Of a stretch of 64,000 nt of DNA, positions 17,508 through 25,212 are shown piece by piece. The DNA comes from Candidatus Thiodiazotropha sp. CDECU1. Lineage in GTDB: Bacteria > Pseudomonadota > Gammaproteobacteria > Chromatiales > Chromatiaceae. The notes below the pieces were generated by a model. That model saw nothing but the letters and a program-made list of their open reading frames with translations. It was not told where the DNA came from and ran no database searches. Each line of letters opens with the position of its first letter. Within the stretch, counting starts at the first letter, position 1. The position numbers and the translations under genes are program-made. Where the stretch lies: contig NZ_OY734020.1 of NCBI RefSeq assembly GCF_963455295.1, positions 2,046,001-2,110,000 on the forward strand. Reading direction: 5' to 3'.

Positions 17508-18803
17508 ATGAACAAAATCAATCGCAGAGACTTCATCCGCGTCGGTGGCGGCCTTACCCTGGCGGGCAGCTCGCTGCTGTTTCCCACCCTTGCCCTGGCC
17601 AACAGTCCCAAGGTGGTGATCGTGGGTGGCGGAGTAGGGGGCAGCACCGCCGCCAAATACCTGCGCAAGCTGAATCCCGATATGAAGGTGACTCTGATCG
17701 AGGCCAAGAAACAGTACACCTCCTGTTTCATGAGCAACGAGGTATTGAGCGGTGACCGCAGCATCGACTCCATCACCTTCGATTACGAAGGCCTGAAGCG
17801 CCATGGAGTGGAGATCGTCATCGACCGGGTCAGCGCCATCGAAGCGGATAAGCGACAGGTCGTCACCGAGCAGAGCGGTAACTTCGAATACGATGCCTGT
17901 GTGGTCTCCCCCGGGATCGATTTCAAATGGGATGCCATCGAAGGCTACAATCCAGAGGTGGCCGAGACCATCCCTCATGCCTGGAATGCCGGTCCACAGA
18001 CGGTCACCCTGCGCAAGCAGATCGAGTCCATGCCGGAAGGGGGCAAGGTGATCATCGTTGCCCCACCCAATCCCTACAAGTGTCCACCTGGACCCTACGA
18101 ACGGGCCGCGCAGATCGCCATGTACTGCAAGCACCATAAGCCGAAGGCAAAGATCCTCATCCTCGATCCCAAGGACGCCTTCTCCAAACAGGGGCTGTTT
18201 CGGCAGGGCTGGTCCCAGCTCTACGGTTTCGGCACCGAGAACGCCATGATCGAATGGGTTGGCGCCGCGGGGGGTGGCGTGGTGGAGGAGCTCTATCCTG
18301 ACACCCGCACCCTGCAGGCCGAGATCGAGGAGTTCACCGCCGACGTGATCAACATCATTCCGCCCCAGAAGGCGGGCAAGGTGGCTTTCGCCTCCAACCT
18401 GACGGAGGGCGACTGGTGTCCGGTCAACAAGCGCACATTCGAATCGACCCTGCACCCCGATATCTATGTCCTGGGGGACGCCTCCAGCGCCGCCAAGATG
18501 CCGAAATCGGCCTATGCCGCCAACTCCCAGGCTAAGGTCGCCGCCGCCGCCATCGTCGCCAAGTTCGCCGGCATGGATCCCGGTGATCCCACCTACGTCA
18601 ACACCTGCTACAGCATCCTCGGCGAGGCCCACGGCATATCGGTGGCCGCGGTCTACAAGCTTGACGAGGCGAACAATACCATCCTGCCCATCAAAGGGGC
18701 GGGGGGGCTTTCACCCATGGATGCTTCGGCCGAGCAGCGCAAGCGCGAGGTGAGTTTCGCCCATAGCTGGTTCAAGAACGTCATCAACGACATGCTGGGG
18801 TAG
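17508..18803 (+). CDS. fccB: Flavoprotein subunit of sulfide dehydrogenase
   Basis: 431 residues from the ATG at 17508, behind GGAGAAGGAAACA. A twin-arginine signal (NRRDFIRVGGGLTLAGSSLL) leads to an FAD-binding Rossmann motif (VVIVGGGVGGSTAAKYL). Cysteines in KCPPGPYER and DWCPVNKRTF match the redox-active pair of FccB. A second nucleotide motif (YVLGDASSAAKMPKSAYAAN) and the C-terminal FCSD flavin-binding domain are present. Function: periplasmic oxidation of sulfide to sulfur or polysulfide with electrons to FccA. The longer frame from 17337 overlaps fccA and has no Tat signal at its start. Confidence 0.92.
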   Translation: MNKINRRDFIRVGGGLTLAGSSLLFPTLALANSPKVVIVGGGVGGSTAAKYLRKLNPDMKVTLIEAKKQYTSCFMSNEVLSGDRSIDSITFDYEGLKRHGVEIVIDRVSAIEADKRQVVTEQSGNFEYDACVVSPGIDFKWDAIEGYNPEVAETIPHAWNAGPQTVTLRKQIESMPEGGKVIIVAPPNPYKCPPGPYERAAQIAMYCKHHKPKAKILILDPKDAFSKQGLFRQGWSQLYGFGTENAMIEWVGAAGGGVVEELYPDTRTLQAEIEEFTADVINIIPPQKAGKVAFASNLTEGDWCPVNKRTFESTLHPDIYVLGDASSAAKMPKSAYAANSQAKVAAAAIVAKFAGMDPGDPTYVNTCYSILGEAHGISVAAVYKLDEANNTILPIKGAGGLSPMDASAEQRKREVSFAHSWFKNVINDMLG

Positions 18804-18939
18804 GGAATAGCTTAGTGGCTGCCATGGATGGCATTCCTATCCAGCAATTGTATTGATCTTTAGATCGAGCCATATCCCACTTCAGTTGGCTTGTCATGTA
18901 TCTGCATGACGACTGCAAAGCGCTGTTGCAAGACATTTG

Positions 18940-19152
18940 TCAGCGCCATCGGTATCTGGACACATCTTCTCCGCAGTCACAGGGATGCTTTCCGGAATGG
19001 AACAGAAGAACAGGGTAATTCCAGTCAAGGTAGCTTTTCTCGGTGTTTGGAGAATAATCAGAAACTCTCATGAAAATCAGATATTTCCGGTAAATATCCG
19101 GGTATATCCTCGCCAATCTGTTGGTGGGATCCTTCACCGCCTTCTCGATCAT
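18940..19152 (-). pseudogene. Remnant of a tyrosine recombinase N-terminal domain
   Basis: A short frame contains the SAM-like N-terminal domain typical of integron or phage-type integrases (YLIFMRVSDYSPNTEKSYLDW, FHSGKHPCDCGEDVSRY). The same pattern in the intact integrase at 19463-20464 reads [18 protein letters not shown] and [18 protein letters not shown]. It ends in a stop right after this domain; no catalytic R-H-R-Y part follows. So it is a broken second recombinase next to the integron. Confidence 0.7.
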
Positions 19153-19238
19153 TTCGTAGCGTCTTGCCAGGGTAGGATGATCTTTCCCAAGCGTTTTGGA
19201 ACCGGAAATCCAATGATCCTTGAGTCCCGTATCGGGAT

Positions 19239-19466
19239 GGTCGTCAATGAAGGACTCTGCAACTGGCGAAGATGGGTGAGGTCTCCATGAGCCTGAATCG
19301 CTTGATCGCCGAACAACGCAAGGCGCAGAAGCGGGTGAATGCGTTGCGTTATAACATCATTCCCCAGTATCGCAATACGATTCGGTTTATTGAGAATGCG
19401 CTTGAAGAGGAAGAGAGGAATGCGTTGTTTCAGGTGAAGGTGTTGCGGGATCAGGAGAAGATTTAA
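19239..19466 (+). pseudogene. Truncated V/A-type ATPase subunit D, C-terminal fragment
   Basis: The frame TLQLAKMGEVSMSLN...AQKRVNALRYNIIPQY, then IRFIENALEEEERNALFQ and KVLRDQEKI, has the RVNAL-x4-IP-x6-I-x2-I-x3-LEE-E-R pattern of V-type ATP synthase subunit D (the central stalk). Only the C-terminal third exists. The frame is closed by TGA just upstream of 19239, and fragments in another frame upstream may be frameshifted remains. No other V-ATPase gene is near, so it is a stranded relic that abuts the convergent integrase stop. Confidence 0.75.
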
Positions 19467-20464
19467 CCCGCTGCCTTCTCTTCACCTTGCAAGACCTCCC
19501 CTAAAGGACTGCGAACTGCAGACCCGCCACGATTGAGCACGTGAGTATAGATCTGAGTTGTGCGAACATCCTTATGTCCAAGTTGCTCCTGTACCGTCCG
19601 AATATCCTGACCACGCTCCAGGAGATGCGTTGCAAACGAGTGACGCAATGTGTGACAACTGGCCTTTTTATTTATACCGGCCGCATGCACCGCACATTTC
19701 ACCGCTTTTCTTACGCTGCTCTCATCGAGATGGTGGCGACGGGTGACCTCTGAGCGTGGGTCGATGCTGCGCTGGGTGGCGGGAAACACATATTGCCATT
19801 TCCATTCCCGGTTTGCGTTGGGATACTTCTTCGACAGAGCAAAAGGCAGATAAACCGACCCGAACCCTTCCGCCAGGTCACGCTCGTGCAAAGTACGTAC
19901 AATTTCAAGATGGCGCTTCAAGGGTACAACAACTTCATCCGCGAGGGTCACCACACGATCCTTACCCCCTTTACCACTCCGCACATAGATCGCACGGTGA
20001 TCAAAATCGAGATCCATGACCCTTAGCCTGACACTCTCAATCAACCTGAGCCCCGAACCGTATTGCAGACAGCCGATCAACCATTGTTGTCCATTCAGGT
20101 TATTGAGAATCCGCGCCACTTCCTGCCTGTTCAGAACAACTGGAAGTCTTTTCGGTCTTTTGGCGCGGACAATACCATCGATTTCATTCAGAGGTCGTTC
20201 CAGCACATAACGGTACATAAAGACCAATGCATTCAGTGCGACATTTTGCGTACTTGCTGAAACATTACCATTGACTGCCAAATGGGTAAGAAATTGAGAG
20301 ACTTCTCGTTCCCTCATATCCTTTGGATGACGCTTTTTGTGATAATAAATAAAACGTTTGATCCAATGAATATAGGTATCTTCAGTTCGCCTGCTGTAGT
20401 GACGCACACGTATCTGGTTAATAACTTCTTGAAGAAAAGGTGATTTCTGGCAGGTACCATCCAT
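19463..20464 (-). CDS. intI: Integron integrase
   Basis: 333 residues from the ATG at 20464 (AAGAGAAAG upstream). It is a tyrosine recombinase with catalytic Arg in [37 protein letters not shown] carrying His and the nucleophile Tyr. The extra patch that separates IntI from other Xer-like enzymes is present ([25 protein letters not shown]). It is transcribed away from attI and the cassettes, the usual integron arrangement. It recombines attI with attC sites of cassettes. Starts further upstream (20557) have no ribosome binding site. Confidence 0.93.
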   Translation of the reverse strand: MDGTCQKSPFLQEVINQIRVRHYSRRTEDTYIHWIKRFIYYHKKRHPKDMREREVSQFLTHLAVNGNVSASTQNVALNALVFMYRYVLERPLNEIDGIVRAKRPKRLPVVLNRQEVARILNNLNGQQWLIGCLQYGSGLRLIESVRLRVMDLDFDHRAIYVRSGKGGKDRVVTLADEVVVPLKRHLEIVRTLHERDLAEGFGSVYLPFALSKKYPNANREWKWQYVFPATQRSIDPRSEVTRRHHLDESSVRKAVKCAVHAAGINKKASCHTLRHSFATHLLERGQDIRTVQEQLGHKDVRTTQIYTHVLNRGGSAVRSPLGEVLQGEEKAAG

Positions 20465-20540
20465 GATTACTTTCTCTTTATGTTCTCCCTTAAAATAATA
20501 GTATTTTAGTTCCTGGAAAAAGTCAATCAAGAAAAGATGC

Positions 20541-20838
20541 TTAGATATAAGGAACATTTCCCGAATTGCACGATGACCGCTCTACTTATTCGTCTTAGTC
20601 ATCCAGGTCACACGATTGGTAAAATCATGAATTATGGTATAAATAAGGTGTTAACAGGGAGGTTAAGTCACTTCTTCATCACCACCTCTCGTTATTTAGA
20701 TATAAGGCAACTTGCCCGTTTAAACAGGTTCATTTGGCCCGCTATCCAGCATAAATTGCGGGATAGTGGGAAGATTGCACTTTGAAGTGGGTAAATTGAC
20801 GGGATATAAGGCAATGTGCCTTTGAATATATGTTATGT
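20541..20838. other. attI: attI region with three hairpin repeats and crossover GTTATGT
   Basis: The region between intI and the first cassette. The probable crossover core is GTTATGT at 20832-20838; the same heptamer follows the first IS, where cassette 2 begins. Three related imperfect repeats lie upstream: ATATAAGGAACATTTCCCG (20544-20562), ATATAAGGCAACTTGCCCG (20700-20718) and ATATAAGGCAATGTGCC (20804-20820). Each is a fixed ATATAAGG leader entering a 4-5 bp hairpin. They may be integrase-binding repeats. Short ORFs in the region have no ribosome binding site and are ignored. Cassette promoter(s) should also lie here. Confidence 0.65.
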
Positions 20839-20845
20839 GTAAAAG

Positions 20846-21157
20846 ATGAAAATAAATAAAGCGCAAATAATGCAGCTTGAGAGCTGGAAAAGAATCAAAG
20901 ATAAAGAAAAATTATCTTTATCTGCATTTTTGAGTGCACAGCCTAAAACGTGGTGGGTTATGTTCGTCATCGTATTTGGAATATGGCTTGTATCTGAACT
21001 TACTAATACTAGCAGTGTTATTTTAAGGGCTTTTGGTATTGGCAGTATCCTGTTTACAGTAATGCTTTACATTCGAGTAAAACTTTACTGGCCTATTACT
21101 CGCCACTGCATAAACTGGGAAAAAGTAGATGAATTGCTCAGAAATAAGAACACATAA
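20846..21157 (+). CDS. Cassette 1: two-span membrane protein, unknown
   Basis: 103 residues, ATG 8 bp after the attI crossover. Two adjacent hydrophobic segments (WVMFVIVFGIWLVSEL, AFGIGSILFTVMLYIRV) flanked by charged ends. Its stop codon TAA is the first triplet of the attC site, which is typical for a gene cassette. No family recognised. The AT-rich composition differs from neighbouring housekeeping genes, as expected for an acquired cassette. Confidence 0.65.
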   Translation: MKINKAQIMQLESWKRIKDKEKLSLSAFLSAQPKTWWVMFVIVFGIWLVSELTNTSSVILRAFGIGSILFTVMLYIRVKLYWPITRHCINWEKVDELLRNKNT

Positions 21158-21235
21158 CAAGCCGGTCAAGTACACTCCGGGCCTGCGGCCCTGCGCGGGA
21201 CCTCGGCTTCGCCTCGGCCCCTTACCGTAAACGTT
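21155..21235 (+). other. attC1: attC site of cassette 1
   Basis: Begins TAACAAGCCGGTCAAG and ends CTTACCGTAAACGTT; CGGTCAAG can pair with CTTACCG leaving one unpaired base, as in attC outer stems. The inner part is a GC-rich palindrome (CCGGGCCTGCGGCCCTGCG, CCTCGGCTTCGCCTCGGCC). Right after the GTT of the right-hand core an IS element begins, so the site is interrupted exactly at the crossover triplet. Confidence 0.8.
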
Positions 21236-22969
21236 GAGGCTGTCGGAAAACCCCATAATCCGATAAAATCACATAGACAATAACGGTGCATGGAGAAAGG
21301 AAGATGGCACGTTATAAGGATTACAACTACGATCAGATGAAAATGCTGCCCGTGTCCTATGAGAAACAAATCCTGCCGGGCAGTTTCGAATACTCCCTCT
21401 CCTACCTGATCGATAACGAGCTTGATATAAGCGCATTTGACCAACAGTATCAAAACGACAGCACAGGCCGGCCTGCCTATGATCCCAAACTGCTGTTAAA
21501 GATCATCATTCTTGCCTATTCCAAGGGCATTACCAGCAGCCGTCAGATCGAACGCCTATGTCGCGAGAATATCGTGTTCATGGCGCTGTCGGCAGACCTG
21601 CAACCCGACCACAGTACAGTAGCAGATTTCATCTCCCGCGCCCCTGATACGATAGCCGACCTGTTTGGACAAGTCGTATTGGTGTGTGATCGGTTAGGCC
21701 TGATCGGTAAAGAGATGTTCGCCGTTGATGGCTGCAAGCTGCCCTCAAACGCGTCCAAGAGCTGGAGCGGCACACATGCTGAACTGAAGAAGAAACGACA
21801 GAAGATCGATCGCGCGGTGCGACGCATGCTGCAACGCCATCGTGAGCAGGATACAGCGGAACAACAACCGGATATCTACGAGCGAGAGCAAGAGCAGATC
21901 AAAAAGCTGCGAGCAGCCTCACGTAAGATCAAACAGCACCTGGACACCGAGCCCGAGCGCAAGGGCACAAGCGGGAAGAGGGTCAAAAGCAACATCACCG
22001 ACAACGAAAGCGCCAAGATGAAGACCAGCCACGGGGTTATCCAGGGCTACACCGGCGTTGCCGCCGCCGACAGTCTACACCAGGTGGTCGTGCACGCCGA
22101 AGCCTTTGGGCAAGGCCAGGAACATGGTCTGCTCAAGCCCGTAATAGAAGGGATCAGGGAGACCTTCAAAGAGAGCAGCCCCAAAGAAGAGAGGAAACTG
22201 CAAAAGACCAAGATCACTGCCGACTCGGGATACCACAACCGGGATACCCTGGAATACCTGGAAGCCGAAGGCATAGACGGCTATCTGGCGGACACCGGCT
22301 TTCGCGCCCGCGACCCCCGGTTCAAGGATCACAAGGCATCGAAAGAGAGAAACAAGCGTAAAGAGAAGGAACGGTTCAGCCAGAGCGAGTTTAAGGTTGA
22401 CCGCAATAACGAGACTTGCCGGTGTCCTGCCGGAAAGGCAATGTGGCTAAAAGCCCGTCGGGCAAGAATCGGCCATCACCTGTTCATGCAGTTCCAGGGC
22501 TACGAACAAGACTGCGACAACTGCGGCTTGAGGAAACGCTGCCTGAGAAACGAGGCCCAGCATACACCAAGGCAGATCAATGTCACACTGGATATCACGC
22601 AGGAACAGAAGGCGGGAATCCTCGAACGGATGAAGCGTAAGATCGATAGCCCAAGAGGCCGCCATATCTACAGTCAACGATTAGGTACGGTTGAACCGGT
22701 GTTTGGCCATCTCACTGATGCCATTGGGATCAATCGGTTCAGCTATAGAGGCAAAAGGAAAGTTGACGGTCAATGGAAATTGATGATGATGTTACACAAT
22801 ATCCTGAAGATCCACCGGTATGGATGGGAATGGACTTAGAATCGAGAATGAAACAAAGTTTGGTGCAACAATTAAAGAAGTTGATTAATCAGTAAAACAA
22901 TGAAAAAGCTTTGTCAAAAATTGATCATAGGGAAATCTATTTTCCGAAATCAGGTTTTTCGACAGGCTC
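21236..22969 (+). mobile_element. IS1182-like insertion sequence, complete, inserted in attC1
   Basis: 1734 bp. Left end GAGGCTGTCGGAAAACCC (21236-21253); right end AGGTTTTTCGACAGGCTC (22952-22969), its inverted copy with a few mismatches. The element is bordered by GTT on both sides (21233-21235 and 22970-22972). Removing it restores AAACGTTATGTGG, a normal attC crossover like that in attI. One transposase gene fills it. Confidence 0.85.
21304..22839 (+). CDS. IS1182-family transposase (DDE, IS4/5-like)
   Basis: The longest frame opens at 21286 with 517 residues; I prefer the ATG at 21304 (MARYKDYNYDQMKMLPVSYE) because GGAGAAAGGAAG lies just before it. N-terminal DUF772 domain (PAYDPKLLLKIIILAYSKGITSSRQIERLC), DDE Asp in FAVDGCKLPSNASK, second part KITADSGYHNRDTLEYL, and the final acidic region near RLGTVEPVFGHL. 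Everything expected of an active enzyme is present, including a Cys-rich zinc-like stretch (CDNCGLRKRC). Confidence 0.9.
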   Translation: MARYKDYNYDQMKMLPVSYEKQILPGSFEYSLSYLIDNELDISAFDQQYQNDSTGRPAYDPKLLLKIIILAYSKGITSSRQIERLCRENIVFMALSADLQPDHSTVADFISRAPDTIADLFGQVVLVCDRLGLIGKEMFAVDGCKLPSNASKSWSGTHAELKKKRQKIDRAVRRMLQRHREQDTAEQQPDIYEREQEQIKKLRAASRKIKQHLDTEPERKGTSGKRVKSNITDNESAKMKTSHGVIQGYTGVAAADSLHQVVVHAEAFGQGQEHGLLKPVIEGIRETFKESSPKEERKLQKTKITADSGYHNRDTLEYLEAEGIDGYLADTGFRARDPRFKDHKASKERNKRKEKERFSQSEFKVDRNNETCRCPAGKAMWLKARRARIGHHLFMQFQGYEQDCDNCGLRKRCLRNEAQHTPRQINVTLDITQEQKAGILERMKRKIDSPRGRHIYSQRLGTVEPVFGHLTDAIGINRFSYRGKRKVDGQWKLMMMLHNILKIHRYGWEWT

Positions 22970-22985
22970 GTTATGTGGTTTAGCA

Positions 22986-23468
22986 ATGGCTACAATGAAA
23001 GTGCACAAAAGTGAAATCGTTCGTAATCAACTTGAAACTGCTGTCAGGCTTTTTCTAAATGGAAGAGATCGCTCATCCGTCATTACACTTGCAGGTGCTG
23101 CTACCGGCATTCTCGACACTTTAGTTCGTAATGCGGGGCACGAGCCTTTTGTTGACTATGCTCGAAGAGTGCATCGCGAATTAGTTGGGCACACCCCTAA
23201 GCGACAATCATATTTTCATCACATAAGTAAAAAAATCGGTGTTATTGTTCACAGGCATATGTCAAAGAATGATCCTGAAATTGTAGAACTGGATCTCGAA
23301 AAGATGGCATCTGATGCTCTTGCTCGTGCGCTTGCCGATTATATAAAGATTAACGGCCAGGACGAACCCTTTGTCAAAGCTTACTTTCAGTGGGCGTGGA
23401 ACAATATGGATGGACAAACTCTTATGGATGAGTACTTGAAACTACCTGAAAACATGAAGCCCGAATGA
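22986..23468 (+). CDS. Cassette 2, first paralog: conserved cassette protein
   Basis: 160 residues from ATG 22986 (the frame extends back to 22911, but that part is IS sequence). The motif NQLETAVRLFLNGRDRSSVITLAGAATGILDTLV is shared with the next gene and with a widespread family of bacterial proteins of unknown function that carry an N-x-L-x-x-A-I-x-L-F...S-V-x-T-L-A-x-A-A pattern. Helical, soluble, no catalytic signature. The stop overlaps the next start (ATGA). Confidence 0.75.
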   Translation: MATMKVHKSEIVRNQLETAVRLFLNGRDRSSVITLAGAATGILDTLVRNAGHEPFVDYARRVHRELVGHTPKRQSYFHHISKKIGVIVHRHMSKNDPEIVELDLEKMASDALARALADYIKINGQDEPFVKAYFQWAWNNMDGQTLMDEYLKLPENMKPE

Positions 23469-23941
23469 CATTAGAAAAACACAACAAATTTAATCTCGCA
23501 GAAAATCAGTTGGAGGCCGCAATTGGGCTATTTGTTAGTGGAGGTGATAAATTTTCAGTAGTTACATTAGCAGGCGCAGCTGATGTTATATTGTGCCAAC
23601 TGGTATTGAATCGAGGAGAAGAAAATTTCACCCAAATTTCTTTGAAGAATGAGATGGAGCGGTGTGATACAACTGGCACTATTAAGTCTCATGGTAAAGA
23701 AATCAATGATCTTTTTTTTATCAATCACCTAAAACACATGGATAAAGGTGAAGACGGTTATATTGAACTGGACCCTGATGAGTGTGCAGTAGGGGCAATA
23801 CTAAAAGCGTTGGCTAATTACGTAATAATTGGGAGTCGTGAAAAAGACTTCGTACAGGCATTTATGGCCTGGGTTCAAATAAACCTTGATCCTAAAAAAT
23901 ACAATATATACGGCGATCCTGAATGGAAACCAACCACATAA
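23465..23941 (+). CDS. Cassette 2, second paralog
   Basis: 158 residues; NQLEAAIGLFVSGGDKFSVVTLAGAADVIL aligns with the preceding protein, and both have a late acidic stretch before ADY/ANY (ALADYIKINGQDEPFVKAYFQW against ALANYVIIGSREKDFVQAFMAW). The start lies in the overlapping stop/start of the first gene, so both are cotranslated. The TAA stop is the beginning of attC2. Two similar proteins in one cassette may form a heterodimer; this is inference. Confidence 0.75.
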   Translation: MTLEKHNKFNLAENQLEAAIGLFVSGGDKFSVVTLAGAADVILCQLVLNRGEENFTQISLKNEMERCDTTGTIKSHGKEINDLFFINHLKHMDKGEDGYIELDPDECAVGAILKALANYVIIGSREKDFVQAFMAWVQINLDPKKYNIYGDPEWKPTT

Positions 23942-24004
23942 CAAACGCATGCAGCCGGATTGCCAAAAGGCTACGCCTTTTGTCAACCGCTGATGCGAGG
24001 CGTT
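23939..24004 (+). other. attC2: attC site of cassette 2
   Basis: TAACAAACGCATGCAGCCGG ... CCGCTGATGCGAGGCGTT. The arms CGCAT(g)CAG(c)CGG and CCGCTGATGCG pair with two unpaired bases, the extrahelical bases typical of attC. The centre is AAAAGGC-TAC-GCCTTTT. Again an IS begins immediately after the GTT. Confidence 0.88.
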
Positions 24005-24996
24005 GAGGCTGTAGAAAAACCCTATTTTTTGCTTAATTAATGATAGAATGGAGATAAAGGAAAGGGAGTCATTCAATGCCTAAATTCATCCCTTACGATT
24101 ACAACCAAAACAGTATGGTTGTCATCAATTATCTCGATCAACTCGTCCCCGGCACGTTCGAATACGCGATCCATTACCTGATTGATAACAAGCTTGATCT
24201 ATCGGTGTTTTACCCAAAATTCAAGAATGATGATGGGGGTCGGCCGGCCTATGATCCAGCAATTCTGCTAAAGATTATCCTGTTTGGTTATTCACGGGGC
24301 ATCACCTCCAGCCGAGATCTTGAGTGGCAGTGCCACCATAACATCCTATTCAAAGCCTTGTGCTGCGATAAAGCACCTCACTTCACCACAATTGCAGATT
24401 TTATCAGTAGTCGTAGTGTAGAGATCGAATCACTTTTCGAACAGATACTATTGATTTGTGATGAGCAAGGCCTGCTCGGACATGCGTTATTTGCCATAGA
24501 TGGTTGCAAGATGCCATCGAATGCCTCAAAGGAGTGGTCCGGGACCTTTAAGGAGTTGGAGCAAAAGCGAACCAAGATCAAGCGCCAGATCCGTTACCAT
24601 CTGGAGGCGCACAAACAACAGGACAAGCACCAAAATCGCGATGATGAAAGGGATCAACGCCGAAAACAAACCATCGAAACGCTCAACCAAGCCTATGAGA
24701 GGATCGATCACTTTTTAAAGTCGCAAAGCCCACGGATGGGCCAAGGCAAGATACAAAAGGAAGTAAAAAGTAATCTCACCGACAACGAAAGCGCCAAGAT
24801 GACCACCTCGAAAGGCACAATCCAGGGCTACAACGGCCTCGCAGCGGTCGACAAAAAGCACCAGATCTTCATTGACGCGCAAGCCTTTGGAGAGGGTCAG
24901 GAGCACCACACATTACAGCCAATCCTTACATCAGTAGAAGCGCGCTACAAACGCCTACGGATTAATGAAGCACTATACGAGAGTGGAGATATCTAG
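24005..24996 (+). mobile_element. Second IS1182-like element, 3'-truncated, inserted in attC2
   Basis: Left end GAGGCTGTAGAAAAACCC (24005-24022) is closely related to the left end of the first element and starts right after the attC GTT. The transposase frame stops at 24996 well short of full length, and no matching right end was found up to 26.5 kb. So the 3' part is lost. Confidence 0.8.
24076..24996 (+). pseudogene. Truncated IS1182-family transposase
   Basis: 306 residues against ~500 for the family. The N-terminal domain (PAYDPAILLKIILFGYSRGITSSRDLEWQC) and first catalytic region (FAIDGCKMPSNASKEW, GYNGLAAVDKKHQIFIDAQAFGEGQEH) are clear. Similarity to the neighbouring IS ends near residue 290, after which YESGDI and a stop follow. 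It lacks the last two thirds of the DDE fold and should be inactive. Sequence divergence shows it is a different element, not a copy of the first. Confidence 0.85.
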
Positions 24997-25212
24997 GACA
25001 GGCACCATTTGAAGGAAGAAAATGTGCTCCCCAGCTTCCATTTATTTCTGTTGGAATGAAATTATGACCACCATCGACTAATCCAGGAGGTTTAATCGAT
25101 TATCATCTTCAAATTGAGTGGCCTAGATGAGGATTTCCAGAACAAGGCACAAGAAGCTTCCTGCCAATACGCTTTGATTGGCATACATGACCCAGGCTGG
25201 GTTTGAAAGATA

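Larger units (their letters stand above)
22970..24004 (+). other. Integron cassette 2 with two genes
   Basis: The cassette runs from the crossover GTTATGT behind the IS to the GTT of attC2 at 24002-24004. It holds two overlapping paralogous genes and closes with attC2. Composition is AT-rich as in cassette 1. Confidence 0.7.

Noticed and set aside
17472-18632. 386-residue minus-strand ORF
   Set aside because: Antisense shadow of fccB caused by high-GC codon bias.
20537-20785. 82-residue plus-strand ORF between intI and cassette 1
   Set aside because: It lies in the attI region across the hairpin repeats and has no ribosome binding site; not a cassette, since no attC follows it.
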